Shown here piece by piece: positions 30,557 through 39,211 of a stretch of DNA of 64,000 bases; position 1 is the stretch's first letter, and each line of letters opens with the position of its first letter. This DNA comes from Cellvibrionaceae bacterium (GTDB lineage: Bacteria > Pseudomonadota > Gammaproteobacteria > Pseudomonadales > Cellvibrionaceae), in contig JANQJP010000022.1 of NCBI GenBank assembly GCA_028281575.1, positions 1-64,000 on the forward strand. The letters are read 5' to 3'. Below the pieces are notes generated by a model. The model was not told the origin of the DNA. It made no database searches and saw only the letters and a program-made list of their open reading frames with translations. The position numbers and the translations under genes are program-made.

Positions 30557-31930
30557 TTAACTGTAAAAGACTGTCGCCAGGCCGAGAAATGCGAGAAAAC
30601 CTACAACGTCGGTAATGGTTGTAAGTGTGACGCCTCCAGCTAGCGCAGGGTCTACTTTGAAGGATTTGAGCATTGATGGCACGAGTACGCCGGCCACGGC
30701 AGCGGTAATTAAATTGATTATCATGGCGGCGCCAATAATAAAGGTCATGATTGGATCGTTAAACCAAATGCCTGCGATGGCGCCCATAATTAGCGCCCAC
30801 AACATACCGTTGACCAGTCCGACACCAAGCTCTCTCGACAGCAGCCAACGCTGGTTGTTTGGGCCAATTTGACCGGTTGCGATGCCGCGTATAACCATCG
30901 TGAGTGTCTGTGATCCGGCAACCCCTCCCATGCTGGCGACAATGGGCATAAGTACGGCCAGCGCGACAACCTTGTCAATCGTTTCTTGAAAAATATTAAT
31001 AACGCTGGATGCGAGCAGGGCAGTTAACAAATTCACCCCTAGCCAGATCGCACGCCTTGGTGTCGCACGGCTGATGGGGGCAAACGTATCTTCATCTTCA
31101 TCGAGACCCGCCAGGCTCATGAGCGAGTGGTCGGCTTCTTCGCGGATCACATCCACAACATCGTCAATCGTAATTCGCCCCAATAACTTGCCATCATCGT
31201 TTACAACGGGAGCGCTAATCCAATCGTGTTGTTCAAATAATTTTGCTACCTCAACATCTTCCATTTCCGCGCGAATCGCATTGGTGTCAGTGACCATGAC
31301 CTCGCGTACGGTAATATTGGGCTCGGTTGTTAACAGGGTGCTCAATGGCAAGAGACCTAAATAATCGTCTTTGCGGTTTACGACGATAAGATTATCGGTT
31401 GACGGTGGCAGTTCATCGTGGCGACGCAAATATCGAAGTACGACTTCGAGGGTAAATCTCGGTCGCACGGTAATGGTGTCTGTATTGGTAAGACCACCTG
31501 CTGTGTCTTCAGGGTAGGGGAGAATTTTTTCTACACGTTCGCGATCTTGGTTGCTCATCGCGGCGAGTACTTCTTGAATGACTTGCTCGGGTAACTCCTG
31601 CAATATGTCGACGAGGTCATCCGTTTCAAGTTCGCTGGTGAGTTCAGCGATGTCTTCGGCTTCAATACTGGTAAGGTAATTTGACCTAATGTCTTCAGGA
31701 AGTTCTTCCAAGACTTCGCCGAGTGTATTTTTGTCGACAAAATCCCAGATAACTGAGCGCGATGGCGGTGGAGCGGATTCGATCAGGCGCGCGATTTCCA
31801 CTGGGCGTAAGCCGTTTATCATCTGTCTCAGCTGAAGCATGGTGCCTTTGCCAACCAGGTCTTGCAACTTGCCGAGATGGGCCTGGGTCATACTCGCGTT
31901 GCTAACGGTTTCTTCTGGCGCTGCCTGCAT
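30557..31930 (-). CDS. mgtE: Magnesium transporter MgtE
   Basis: Mg2+ channel gated by cytosolic Mg2+. Domain order: MgtE N-domain (about 20–135, with EVLEELPEDIRSNYL and LQELPEQVIQEVL), two CBS domains (about 140–265), the connecting plug helix, then five membrane helices including the pore signature SMGGVAGSQTLTM. The 457 residues match the family. It is transcribed toward darP and upstream of no other gene in the window on that strand. Confidence 0.95.
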   Translation of the reverse strand: MQAAPEETVSNASMTQAHLGKLQDLVGKGTMLQLRQMINGLRPVEIARLIESAPPPSRSVIWDFVDKNTLGEVLEELPEDIRSNYLTSIEAEDIAELTSELETDDLVDILQELPEQVIQEVLAAMSNQDRERVEKILPYPEDTAGGLTNTDTITVRPRFTLEVVLRYLRRHDELPPSTDNLIVVNRKDDYLGLLPLSTLLTTEPNITVREVMVTDTNAIRAEMEDVEVAKLFEQHDWISAPVVNDDGKLLGRITIDDVVDVIREEADHSLMSLAGLDEDEDTFAPISRATPRRAIWLGVNLLTALLASSVINIFQETIDKVVALAVLMPIVASMGGVAGSQTLTMVIRGIATGQIGPNNQRWLLSRELGVGLVNGMLWALIMGAIAGIWFNDPIMTFIIGAAMIINLITAAVAGVLVPSMLKSFKVDPALAGGVTLTTITDVVGFLAFLGLATVFYS

Positions 31931-31984
31931 GCTTTAAATCACTGTGATTTTGGGTTTATGTCAAATCGGGTAGCTTTGTTGTGC

Positions 31985-32254
31985 TTACTCATCTTCACCG
32001 AAACGATCATCTATTAAGGACTTAAGCGCCTTAATCGCTTTAATTTCATCGTCGCCTGAGACCGATACCGTAATATCGCTGCCCTTTGCTGCAGCGAGAA
32101 GCATCAGCGACATGATGCTTTTGCCATCAATTTGTTTGTCGGCAAAGGTAACAGAAATTTTGCTGGAAAATTTGTTCGCCGTGTTTGCAAACTTGGTCGC
32201 TGCTCGCGCGTGCAAACCCAGCTTATTAATAATTGTAATTGTTTCTTCCTGCAT
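31985..32254 (-). CDS. ptsO: Phosphocarrier protein NPr (HPr-like), nitrogen PTS
   Basis: Small (89 residues) phosphocarrier that passes phosphate from enzyme I-Ntr to PtsN. The active histidine is H15 in NKLGLHARAATKF; the second conserved segment is GKSIMSLMLLAAAKG. The acidic tail is typical. It is downstream of rapZ and ptsN, as in Pseudomonas, but here a hairpin element lies in the 190-bp gap to rapZ and may reduce co-expression. Confidence 0.94.
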   Translation of the reverse strand: MQEETITIINKLGLHARAATKFANTANKFSSKISVTFADKQIDGKSIMSLMLLAAAKGSDITVSVSGDDEIKAIKALKSLIDDRFGEDE

Positions 32255-32325
32255 AATTTTGGTCCCGATGGAGGAATATATTGTATCTCAGCAAGGTCTG
32301 CCGCTTCTTAATTAAATAATATTCT

Positions 32326-32423
32326 ACCTGAGGTGTATTTGTGTGTTTTTTGGACGTATCACCGGTACGTGAACGCTTTGAGGACAAACTTGACAAAGTG
32401 TTTAAATTAAATACACCTCAGGT
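32326..32423. repeat. 98-bp hairpin element between ptsO and rapZ
   Basis: Terminal arms ACCTGAGGTGTATTT (32326–32340) and its exact complement (32409–32423) enclose two smaller stems: ACGTA…TACGT around 32354–32370 and AACGCTTTG…CAAAGTGTT around 32372–32403. The AT-rich ends and non-coding interior look like a small non-autonomous mobile element. It is unlike the 160-bp family. No second copy was found in the window. Confidence 0.65.
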
Positions 32424-32444
32424 TATATTTTGTTTTTTTAGGTC

Positions 32445-33308
32445 TTAACCGTCATTGAGTTGGCGATGACGTGTTTGTACGTTGTTATATTTTGTTTTAA
32501 GGCGCTGTGCAATTTTTTCAGCCAAATAAACTGATCTGTGCATTCCTCCGGTACAGCCGATCGATATGTTTAGGTAGCTGCGGTTGTTCTGCTCAAACTC
32601 CGGTATCCATTTTTCAGCAAACAGGGTGATATCTTCCGCCATGGAAAGGACTTCCGCTTTCTCGTTGAGAAATGCCTGAACTTCCGGCTCCAATCCCGAC
32701 TTTTTGCGCAGCGCGGTGTCCCAATACGGATTGGGCAGGCAGCGTACGTCAAAGAGAAAGTCGGAATCCACTGGCACGCCGAATTTGAACCCAAAGGATG
32801 TCAGCATGATGGCGATGCCCTGGCTCTCTGATCCGATGAGTTGACGCTTTACCGCGCTGCGCAGTTCGTGCAGATTGAGGCTACTTGTGTCGATGGTGAC
32901 ATCAGCCAGCGACGCGAGAGGTGCCAGTATCAGATCTTCTTCTGATATCGCTTCGTGCAGTCCCGTGTCGAGATCCGTCAATGGGTGTTTGCGCCGGGTT
33001 TCACTAAAGCGCCGCAGCAACACCTCCTTGGAAGTGTCCAGGTATAAAACCTTAAAGGCATCGCTGGCAACTTTTACGGATTCAAATAGTTTGGGAAGCG
33101 CGCCGAGGTCGCTGTCGATATTGCGTGCGTCAATGCCGATGGCGAGCCTCGCTGATTCGGCATTTTCCCGCAGTCTGAGCTTTTCGATTAGCACGGGAAG
33201 TAGGCTTACCGGCAAATTGTCTATGCAGGTAAAACCTTCGTCCTCTAACAAGTTCAGTGCAGTGGTTTTTCCCGAACCTGATCGACCTGAAATTACCAAA
33301 ATTTGCAT
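32445..33308 (-). CDS. rapZ: RNase adapter / nucleotide-binding protein RapZ
   Basis: In enterobacteria RapZ presents the sRNA GlmZ to RNase E, tuning glucosamine-6-phosphate synthesis. The 287 residues carry the P-loop [12 protein letters not shown] near the N-terminus, [11 protein letters not shown] in the middle, and the C-terminal [14 protein letters not shown] signature. It starts 9 bp after the ptsN stop, as in the conserved rpoN–(hpf)–ptsN–rapZ–ptsO cluster. Confidence 0.96.
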   Translation of the reverse strand: MQILVISGRSGSGKTTALNLLEDEGFTCIDNLPVSLLPVLIEKLRLRENAESARLAIGIDARNIDSDLGALPKLFESVKVASDAFKVLYLDTSKEVLLRRFSETRRKHPLTDLDTGLHEAISEEDLILAPLASLADVTIDTSSLNLHELRSAVKRQLIGSESQGIAIMLTSFGFKFGVPVDSDFLFDVRCLPNPYWDTALRKKSGLEPEVQAFLNEKAEVLSMAEDITLFAEKWIPEFEQNNRSYLNISIGCTGGMHRSVYLAEKIAQRLKTKYNNVQTRHRQLNDG

Positions 33309-33317
33309 GTATTGGAC

Positions 33318-33776
33318 TCACTCAGCGATGGCTGCTTGAAATAACTCTTCACGCGTTTTTGCGGCCCGTACACGCGCTACATAATCTTTATTTTGAAGTG
33401 CCTCAGCTAGCGCGGCGAGCCGCTCGAGGTGGGCTTTTTCAGAATCTTCAGGCACCACCATCGCGAATACTACATCGACGGGTTGCTGATCGATCGCGTC
33501 GAAATCTATCGGTTCGCTAAGTGTGATACATGTACAAAAAGTTCTGCCGTCAGTGTGGAAGCGACAGTGGGGGATGGCTACGCCTGCACCAATACCTGTC
33601 GAGCCGAGTCGTTCGCGGCTTATAAGGTGTTTAAATAACGTCGCAGCGTCAATATCCGCAAATTTTTGCGCGAAAGCTTCCGCGACTTTATCTAATACAC
33701 GTTTTTTACTGACGCCTTCTTGTTGTACGAAGACCAGATCTTCGGAAAGTATCGATTTAATCCACATAAGGTTCAA
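33318..33776 (-). CDS. ptsN: PTS IIA-like nitrogen-regulatory protein PtsN
   Basis: EIIA-Ntr, a phospho-regulated protein that adjusts potassium transport and stress responses. The phosphorylated histidine is H70 in GAGVAIPHCRFHTDG; SERLGSTGIG precedes it as SRERLGSTGIG. 152 residues; a second ATG three codons in is an alternative start. It should follow hpf and rpoN, but its upstream 331 bp is filled by a large inverted-repeat element instead of hpf, which may separate it from the rpoN promoter. Confidence 0.95.
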   Translation of the reverse strand: MNLMWIKSILSEDLVFVQQEGVSKKRVLDKVAEAFAQKFADIDAATLFKHLISRERLGSTGIGAGVAIPHCRFHTDGRTFCTCITLSEPIDFDAIDQQPVDVVFAMVVPEDSEKAHLERLAALAEALQNKDYVARVRAAKTREELFQAAIAE

Positions 33777-33795
33777 CTTTAATGACAGGCCGGTT

Positions 33796-34109
33796 AGGGT
33801 CTGTTAACACTACTTTAGCGACACTTGCTGGAGGCCATTTTATTGCCAGCAAGGCGTCGGGAGTGACATGCAGTCACTCTACATGAACGACCGACAACGC
33901 AGCTGGCGGTAAAATAGGACCAGCCCTCGACAATTGTTCCTGCATTGTTCTATTACGCCACAGCCATGTGGCTATTCGGGTTGCGCCTGAAAAACCCTCA
34001 CTTTGCGTTGCTCATTATTTATCTGGAGCAACCAAACTACATTCTTTGCGCCTTAATTGAGGGTTTTTCAGGCGCAACAGGTGCCGCTAAAGTAGTGTTA
34101 ACAGATCCT
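33796..34109. repeat. Large compound inverted-repeat element, copy E, in place of hpf
   Basis: Outer arms 33796–33820 and 34085–34109 are complementary over 25 bases with one mismatch, and begin AGGGTCTGTTAACACTA. Within lie an imperfect stem (about 33833–33850 with 33902–33921), a hairpin AGTGAC…GTCACT, and a core TTCCTGCATTGTTCTA closely matching the 160-bp family. A nested perfect 20-base inverted repeat (33981–34000 with 34058–34077) encloses GTTGCTC…GAGCAAC. The right arm overlaps the rpoN stop codon. It fills the 331-bp gap between rpoN and ptsN. Confidence 0.8.
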
Positions 34110-35628
34110 AGACAAGCTGTTTACGTTCATTTGAGGGAGGTATACCCAGTGATTCCCTGTATTTGGCAATGGTTCGACGTGCAACTTTGATACCTTGTTC
34201 TTCAAGCAGGCCGGTCATTTTTGAGTCGCTAAGCGGTTTCCTGGGGTTTTCAGCCGCGACGAGCTTTTTAATAATTGCCCGAATAGCCGTCGATGAACAT
34301 TCGCCTCCAGACTCCGTTGCAACATGGCTGGAGAAGAAGTACTTAAGTTCAAAAATTCCCTGCGGTGTGTGCATGTATTTTTGGGTAGTCACGCGGGAAA
34401 TGGTGGATTCATGCATGCCGACGATTTCCGCGACGTCATGCAATACCATCGGTTTCATCGCTTCGGGTCCAAAATCCAGAAATCCCTGTTGTTTTTCAAC
34501 AATGCACGTGGCGACCTTGAGCAGGGTCTCATTGCGACTCTGAAGGCTTTTTAGAAACCAACGCGCCTCCTGGAGGTTGTCGCGAATAAATGTGTTGTCC
34601 GTACTCGTATCGGCGCGTTTAACCAGTGATGCGTAATCGGAATTAATGCGAATTTTAGGCGCAATTTCTGGATTTAACTGCACGGTCCAGCGGTTATTTT
34701 CTTTTTTGACAAATACGTCCGGTACGACATATTCGGTTGTGCTGGAGTCAATAATATCGCCGGGGCGGGGGTTGAGATTGTGGATAACACCGATAATTTC
34801 CTGTAAATCTTTTTCCTTAACTTTCAACTTACGCATCAGCGTTTTAAAGTCCCGACTGCCAAGCAAGTCAAGGTGGTTTTCAATAAGCTCTCTGGCTTTC
34901 TGGACTTCGAAAAGGTTTTGGTCGAGCTGGCCGAGCTGAATAAGCAAGCATTCGCGCACGTCCCTGCTCGCGACACCGAGAGGGTCGAACTGTTGGATTC
35001 GGCGCAGGACGGCAATAACTTCATCTTCCTCAAGGTCCTCGAGCTCTCGTGCCAAACCATCGCCAATATCTTCCAGGCTTTGGCCGAGCATACCGTTCGG
35101 CGTCACTGCATCAATGATTGCTTCGGCAATATGGAGGTCCCGGTCGCTCATGGGCGTAAGGTTTAGCTGCCAAATCAGGTGATCAGTAAGGCTTTCAGTA
35201 ACTGCGCGTCTACTGTCAAAATCAAAATCTTCGTTGTCGGATTTGGCTAAACCGGTATTGCTAAATGAATTGGCCTGGTAAACATCGTCCCAGCTAGTAT
35301 CAACCGCGAGATCGGTGGGGATGTCGTCGCTCCAATTATTATCGAGCATGTTTTCTTCAGGAGCATCCTGGTCACTCGTGCTGTCGTTTTGGCTTGTGCT
35401 ATTTAGTTCTTGCGCGGGTTTGTCTTCGCTGTTGCCGTTGGCGGTGTTGTTCTCTGCGGGACTGGCATCTTCGTGCTCGTTAACTTCCAGTAGCGGGTTG
35501 CTTTCGAGTGCTTCCTGGATTTCTGCTTGCAAGTCCAGAGTGGAAAGTTGCAGGAGGCGGATAGCCTGCTGCAACTGAGGAGTCATCGTTAGTTGATGAC
35601 CTATTTTTAGCTGGAGGGATTGCTTCAT
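34108..35628 (-). CDS. rpoN: RNA polymerase sigma-54 factor
   Basis: Alternative sigma factor needing enhancer-binding ATPases. The 506 residues contain the region I activator-interacting segment ([19 protein letters not shown], 5–23; LESNPLLE), an acidic glutamine/serine-rich region II (about 52–115), the core-binding and DNA-binding domain, and the C-terminal RpoN box [10 protein letters not shown]. The stop TAG coincides with the arm of the copy E repeat, so the last codons abut the insertion. A promoter candidate lies about 92 bp upstream, and lptB is 207 bp away. Confidence 0.97.
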   Translation of the reverse strand: MKQSLQLKIGHQLTMTPQLQQAIRLLQLSTLDLQAEIQEALESNPLLEVNEHEDASPAENNTANGNSEDKPAQELNSTSQNDSTSDQDAPEENMLDNNWSDDIPTDLAVDTSWDDVYQANSFSNTGLAKSDNEDFDFDSRRAVTESLTDHLIWQLNLTPMSDRDLHIAEAIIDAVTPNGMLGQSLEDIGDGLARELEDLEEDEVIAVLRRIQQFDPLGVASRDVRECLLIQLGQLDQNLFEVQKARELIENHLDLLGSRDFKTLMRKLKVKEKDLQEIIGVIHNLNPRPGDIIDSSTTEYVVPDVFVKKENNRWTVQLNPEIAPKIRINSDYASLVKRADTSTDNTFIRDNLQEARWFLKSLQSRNETLLKVATCIVEKQQGFLDFGPEAMKPMVLHDVAEIVGMHESTISRVTTQKYMHTPQGIFELKYFFSSHVATESGGECSSTAIRAIIKKLVAAENPRKPLSDSKMTGLLEEQGIKVARRTIAKYRESLGIPPSNERKQLV

Positions 35629-35719
35629 ACGAGTTGCGAACTACTCACACACATTTGTTAAACCTCGTATTGCTGTTAGGGTCTTGCTCCTAACGACAAG
35701 CCTTGGTGCTGCTATGCTA

Positions 35720-35748
35720 AGTTTAGTCTCGTCCGGGCGGACTCGCAA
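35720..35748 (-). promoter_or_regulatory. Sigma-70 promoter candidate for rpoN
   Basis: On the minus strand TTGCGA (35748–35743) and TAAACT (35725–35720) are separated by 17 bp. Each matches the consensus at four of six positions. The spacer contains GTCCGCCCGGAC, a small dyad that could be an operator. Confidence 0.38.
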
Positions 35749-35835
35749 TGATTTTGGCTGAATTTAAAAGCAAGCTTTATGCCGGTAGTAAAAAAAGAAC
35801 TTGACAAATATTTAAGAGCTTGTTCATTTATTTTT

Positions 35836-36561
35836 TTAGAGAGTAAAGTGCTGACCTAAATAGACTTCGCGCACTTTTTTATTGTTGAGTACAGTTTTGG
35901 CGTCGCCTTCAGCCAAGATTTGGCCTTCGGATACAATGTAGGCCTTTTCACAAATATCCAATGTTTCGCGGACGTTGTGATCTGTGATAAGGACGCCAAT
36001 TTGCTTTGCCCGAAGCTGCAAAATAATGCCTTTAATATCACTCACAGAAATTGGATCGACACCGGCGAAAGGTTCATCGAGAAGAATAAATTTAGGTTCG
36101 CTCGCCAGGGCTCGCGCAATTTCCACACGTCGGCGTTCGCCACCAGAAAGCGCCATGCCCAGGCTGTTTTTTATGTGGGTAATGTGAAATTCTTCCAGCA
36201 GAGCGTCCAGTTTTTCTTTGCGGGCGGCCCGGCTCAAATCTGTACGTGTTTCTAAAATCGCGCAGATGTTTTCGGTAACTGTTAATTTCCTAAAAACAGA
36301 TGCTTCTTGTGGCAGGTAACCCAGACCGCACTTTGCCCGGCGGTGTATCGGCAGTTGGCTGATTTCCGTATCGTCGATAAAGACTTTGCCACTATCGGGT
36401 TTTACGATGCCCGCGATCATGTAAAAACATGTTGTTTTACCTGCGCCGTTCGGGCCGAGTAAACCCACGACTTCGCCCGCGCTAACGTGTATTGACACAT
36501 CGACAATAACGTTTCTGCCTTTGTAGCTTTTGGCAAGATTATGGGCTTGAAGTTGAGACAT
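35836..36561 (-). CDS. lptB: LPS export ABC transporter ATP-binding protein LptB
   Basis: ATPase that powers LPS extraction by LptFG. The 241 residues show Walker [11 protein letters not shown]-loop [11 protein letters not shown], signature [15 protein letters not shown], and Walker [14 protein letters not shown] with the following ITDHN switch histidine. It is last in the yrbG–kdsD–kdsC–lptC–lptA–lptB unit. The 21-bp gap from lptA carries a copy of the stop-codon repeat. Confidence 0.98.
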   Translation of the reverse strand: MSQLQAHNLAKSYKGRNVIVDVSIHVSAGEVVGLLGPNGAGKTTCFYMIAGIVKPDSGKVFIDDTEISQLPIHRRAKCGLGYLPQEASVFRKLTVTENICAILETRTDLSRAARKEKLDALLEEFHITHIKNSLGMALSGGERRRVEIARALASEPKFILLDEPFAGVDPISVSDIKGIILQLRAKQIGVLITDHNVRETLDICEKAYIVSEGQILAEGDAKTVLNNKKVREVYLGQHFTL

Positions 36562-36568
36562 GCAGTTA

Positions 36569-36586
36569 AGGGCCTGTTAACACTAA
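36569..36586. repeat. Stop-codon repeat (solo) between lptA and lptB
   Basis: AGGGCCTGTTAACACTAA covers the lptA stop codon (TAG on the minus strand, 36585–36583) and fills most of the lptA–lptB gap. It matches the sequence at the response-regulator stop (16607–16624) with one change, and the arms of copy E (33796 and 34109). Confidence 0.6.
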
Positions 36587-37101
36587 TTATCAGACTCTAG
36601 CAATTTTGGTGGGATGACCATTTTCACCCGTTTTTTTGAATCGGAGCCGTTCAAGGTACTACCGGCTTTTACGACGGCATTTTTTACATCATATTCGATG
36701 GTATTGCCACTTAAACTTGTGCCTTCCTGGTTGAGCGATGCATCTCCCTGTAGTAGCAGAGATTTGCTTTTGACTTCATATTCGAGTCTTACTGCTGCTG
36801 CTTTCACCGGAACGGCGTCAATTTCAGGTGTTTGTTGGAAGTGAGCGGGTGTGCCTTTGGCGACGACGCGGGTTGCGCGGTCAATGTTGCCGTGGATCAC
36901 GACTTGGTCTGCTTTAATTTTCATGCTGCCCTGCTGCATGACGACGTTGCCCGAGTAGGTAATTGTGCCCGCTAGCTCGTTATATTCGAGCGCTTCTGAC
37001 TCCAGAAACAAGGGTTGTTCCGCGTCAGAAGGGAGTGCGAACGTTTGAGTTGCCAGAGAGAGAGAACATGCCCAAATAAGCAGGCAGCGCAGGTTTGTCA
37101 T
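36583..37101 (-). CDS. lptA: LPS transport periplasmic protein LptA
   Basis: Periplasmic bridge that carries LPS between LptC and LptD. The 172 residues begin with a signal peptide ending near QTFA, then the OstA/LptA beta-jellyroll with EALEYNELAGTITYSGNVVM and VIHGNIDRATRVVAKG. It overlaps the lptC stop by 4 bases, so translation is coupled. Its stop lies within a short repeat. Confidence 0.94.
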   Translation of the reverse strand: MTNLRCLLIWACSLSLATQTFALPSDAEQPLFLESEALEYNELAGTITYSGNVVMQQGSMKIKADQVVIHGNIDRATRVVAKGTPAHFQQTPEIDAVPVKAAAVRLEYEVKSKSLLLQGDASLNQEGTSLSGNTIEYDVKNAVVKAGSTLNGSDSKKRVKMVIPPKLLESDN

Positions 37102-37688
37102 CGACTCAATATCTCGGGCTCGTGTTGCCCTTTAACGTTGTTAAGCAGCTGAATCTTCCTTTCAGTCAAATTGGCGACCATGCCGACGGCGGTGATCACG
37201 CCGATTGTTGAGTTAATTGTAACAGGCTCTTCAGTACTCGCCACTTTACTCGAGGGGTCTAGGGTCAATGACTCTGAGTTCATGGTGGTGGTCTTGCCAT
37301 CAAGGTCTTTGTTTATGATGTGTACCTGCTGTTCAAGTGTAATGATATTGCTTGGGTCCACGCGGCCATTTTCTGCATGGATATACCATGGCGTATCATC
37401 GTGGAAAATGACAATGCTGGGGTTTTCTACCGAGGTATAGGCATCCGCCGGATTCTCTTCAGGCCTAAAGTGGCTTAGTTTGGTCGACTCAAAGGTGTAA
37501 TTGAGGCTGCCATCTTCGTTGTAATAGCGCGTTGACGCGTTGTTGGCAAAGGCGTAGGGGAAAATGTTCTGCTCTGGTTCCACATCAAATTCGCCGAGAA
37601 TATCGCGTGGTGAGTCAAAAAAGTAGAGCATCACACCGATGACAATCAGGGCTAAGCCAGCAGAGAAAGATAATCTAATAACTGACAT
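37098..37688 (-). CDS. lptC: LPS export protein LptC
   Basis: Bitopic inner-membrane protein handing LPS from LptBFG to LptA. I start at ATG 37688: MSVIRLSFSAGLALIVIGVM gives a clean membrane anchor, whereas the upstream start adds residues inside kdsC. About 196 residues, with the conserved DGSLNYTFESTKLSHF region and a C-terminal jellyroll ending VITAVGMVANL. It overlaps the kdsC end by 14 bp and lptA by 4 bp. Confidence 0.92.
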   Translation of the reverse strand: MSVIRLSFSAGLALIVIGVMLYFFDSPRDILGEFDVEPEQNIFPYAFANNASTRYYNEDGSLNYTFESTKLSHFRPEENPADAYTSVENPSIVIFHDDTPWYIHAENGRVDPSNIITLEQQVHIINKDLDGKTTTMNSESLTLDPSSKVASTEEPVTINSTIGVITAVGMVANLTERKIQLLNNVKGQHEPEILSR

Positions 37689-38223
37689 AGTGAGATAAAG
37701 CGTCTCGATATGTGTTTTGGCCAAGCATCAGCAAATCACAGATTTCGCGCACTGCACCTGCACCGCCGTTTTTACTTGTGACCCAATGGGCGTGTTCAAT
37801 GACTTGCCAGTGTGCATTTTTGACGGCGAGAGACAGGCCGACGCGGGTCATTGCACTCAGGTCCGGCCAGTCATCTCCCAGGAATGCGATTTCATCAAGT
37901 GCACAGGGAAAGGTTTGGCGCAGTTCTTCCAGTGCGGTAAATTTATCTTCGCGCCCCTGAACTAGCAACGTGACACCCAAATCCGCAGCGCGCTTTTCGA
38001 CAAGTTTACTTGTTCTGCCTGTAATGATGCCGACCTCAACCCCGCTTTTACGCAGCATTTTTATTCCGTGACCGTCCAAGGTATTAAATGCTTTAAATTC
38101 ATTGCCCTGGTTATCAAAATATAACTTGCCGTCGGTTAACACGCCATCGACATCCAGGAGCAGCAGGCGAATACGGCCCACTTTCTCACGCAACTGTGCA
38201 TTTTTAAGTGCTTCTTCAAGCAT
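37675..38223 (-). CDS. kdsC: 3-deoxy-D-manno-octulosonate 8-phosphate phosphatase KdsC
   Basis: HAD phosphatase that releases Kdo for lipid A core. The 182 residues show the nucleophile pair D24/D26 in LLDVDGVLTDG, then IITGRTS and FLGDDWPDLSAM for the later HAD motifs. The short cap-less form forms tetramers in known homologues. It starts 2 bp after kdsD. Confidence 0.95.
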   Translation of the reverse strand: MLEEALKNAQLREKVGRIRLLLLDVDGVLTDGKLYFDNQGNEFKAFNTLDGHGIKMLRKSGVEVGIITGRTSKLVEKRAADLGVTLLVQGREDKFTALEELRQTFPCALDEIAFLGDDWPDLSAMTRVGLSLAVKNAHWQVIEHAHWVTSKNGGAGAVREICDLLMLGQNTYRDALSHYVSY

Positions 38224-38225
38224 TT

Positions 38226-39203
38226 TCAGTATATTCCCGCTCGCAGTAGATCATGCATATGTACGACGCCAACTGGACACTCGTGTTTATTTCTGACCAC
38301 GAGTGCTGTAATTTTGTTCTCTTCCATCACCTTTAACGCTTCCGCTGCGAGTGATTCGTCATCCACTGTCAGCGGTTTTGCGGTCATTACGTCACCTACG
38401 ACCGTTGAGTTCAGGTCGATGGACTTGTTGACACAGCGGCGCAGATCACCATCGGTAAAGATGCCGATAAGTTGGTCCTGTTCGTCCACTATTGTTGTCA
38501 TTCCGAAGCCCTTGGATGTCATTTCAGTCAGCGCACTGCTGAGCAATGCGGCATGCTGAACCTTGGGAAGTTCGGCGCCGGAATGCATTAAGTCACGCGT
38601 TCTTAAGAGCAGTTTTTTGCCGAGCGCGCCGCCGGGGTGGGAAAACGCAAAATCTTCTGAGCTAAAACCGCGCGCTTCGAGCAGTGCAATCGCGAGCGCA
38701 TCTCCCATAACGAGTGTCGCCGTCGTGCTCGATGTAGGTGAGAGGTTTAACGGACAGGCTTCTTCTTCGACGCTGACGTCGAGGTTTACTTCGGCAAACT
38801 CCGCCAGCTGCGATTTGCGATTGCCGCTAAAGCTGATGATGGTATTGCCAAGTCGCTTGAACATGGGGATTAAGGTCAGCAATTCGTTGGTGGAGCCCGA
38901 ATTGGATATAGTGATGACCACGTCGTCGCGCGTAATCATGCCGAAATCTCCGTGGCTCGCCTCGCCGGGGTGAACAAAAAATGCCGGTGTGCCTGTGCTC
39001 GCGAGGGTAGCCGCGATTTTATTGGCAATATGGCCTGATTTGCCTATGCCGGTCACGATAACACGCCCTTTCGCAGCCAAAATTATCTCGCAAGCGCGGG
39101 CAAAGTCTTCACCTATTCTGTCGATAATTTGCAACACCGCGTTGCTCTCTTTTTCGGCAGCGCGTTTACCCGAGGTGATAAACGCGTTGTTGGAATTACT
39201 CAT
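38226..39203 (-). CDS. kdsD: Arabinose-5-phosphate isomerase KdsD
   Basis: Converts ribulose-5-phosphate to arabinose-5-phosphate, the first step of Kdo synthesis. The 325 residues comprise an SIS domain (about 40–180; GIGKSGHIANKIAATLASTG, SNSGSTNELL, HPGEASHGDFGM) and two C-terminal CBS domains (about 210–325; DLMHSGAELP, IFTDGDLRRC). It lies 8 bp after yrbG in the Kdo/LPS transport cluster. Confidence 0.96.
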   Translation of the reverse strand: MSNSNNAFITSGKRAAEKESNAVLQIIDRIGEDFARACEIILAAKGRVIVTGIGKSGHIANKIAATLASTGTPAFFVHPGEASHGDFGMITRDDVVITISNSGSTNELLTLIPMFKRLGNTIISFSGNRKSQLAEFAEVNLDVSVEEEACPLNLSPTSSTTATLVMGDALAIALLEARGFSSEDFAFSHPGGALGKKLLLRTRDLMHSGAELPKVQHAALLSSALTEMTSKGFGMTTIVDEQDQLIGIFTDGDLRRCVNKSIDLNSTVVGDVMTAKPLTVDDESLAAEALKVMEENKITALVVRNKHECPVGVVHMHDLLRAGIY

Positions 39204-39211
39204 ATTAGGCC

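Noticed and set aside
33945-34190. 81-codon open frame on the plus strand within copy E
   Set aside because: It is made of inverted-repeat sequence and runs antisense into the rpoN 3' end; no protein-like composition or ribosome-binding site.
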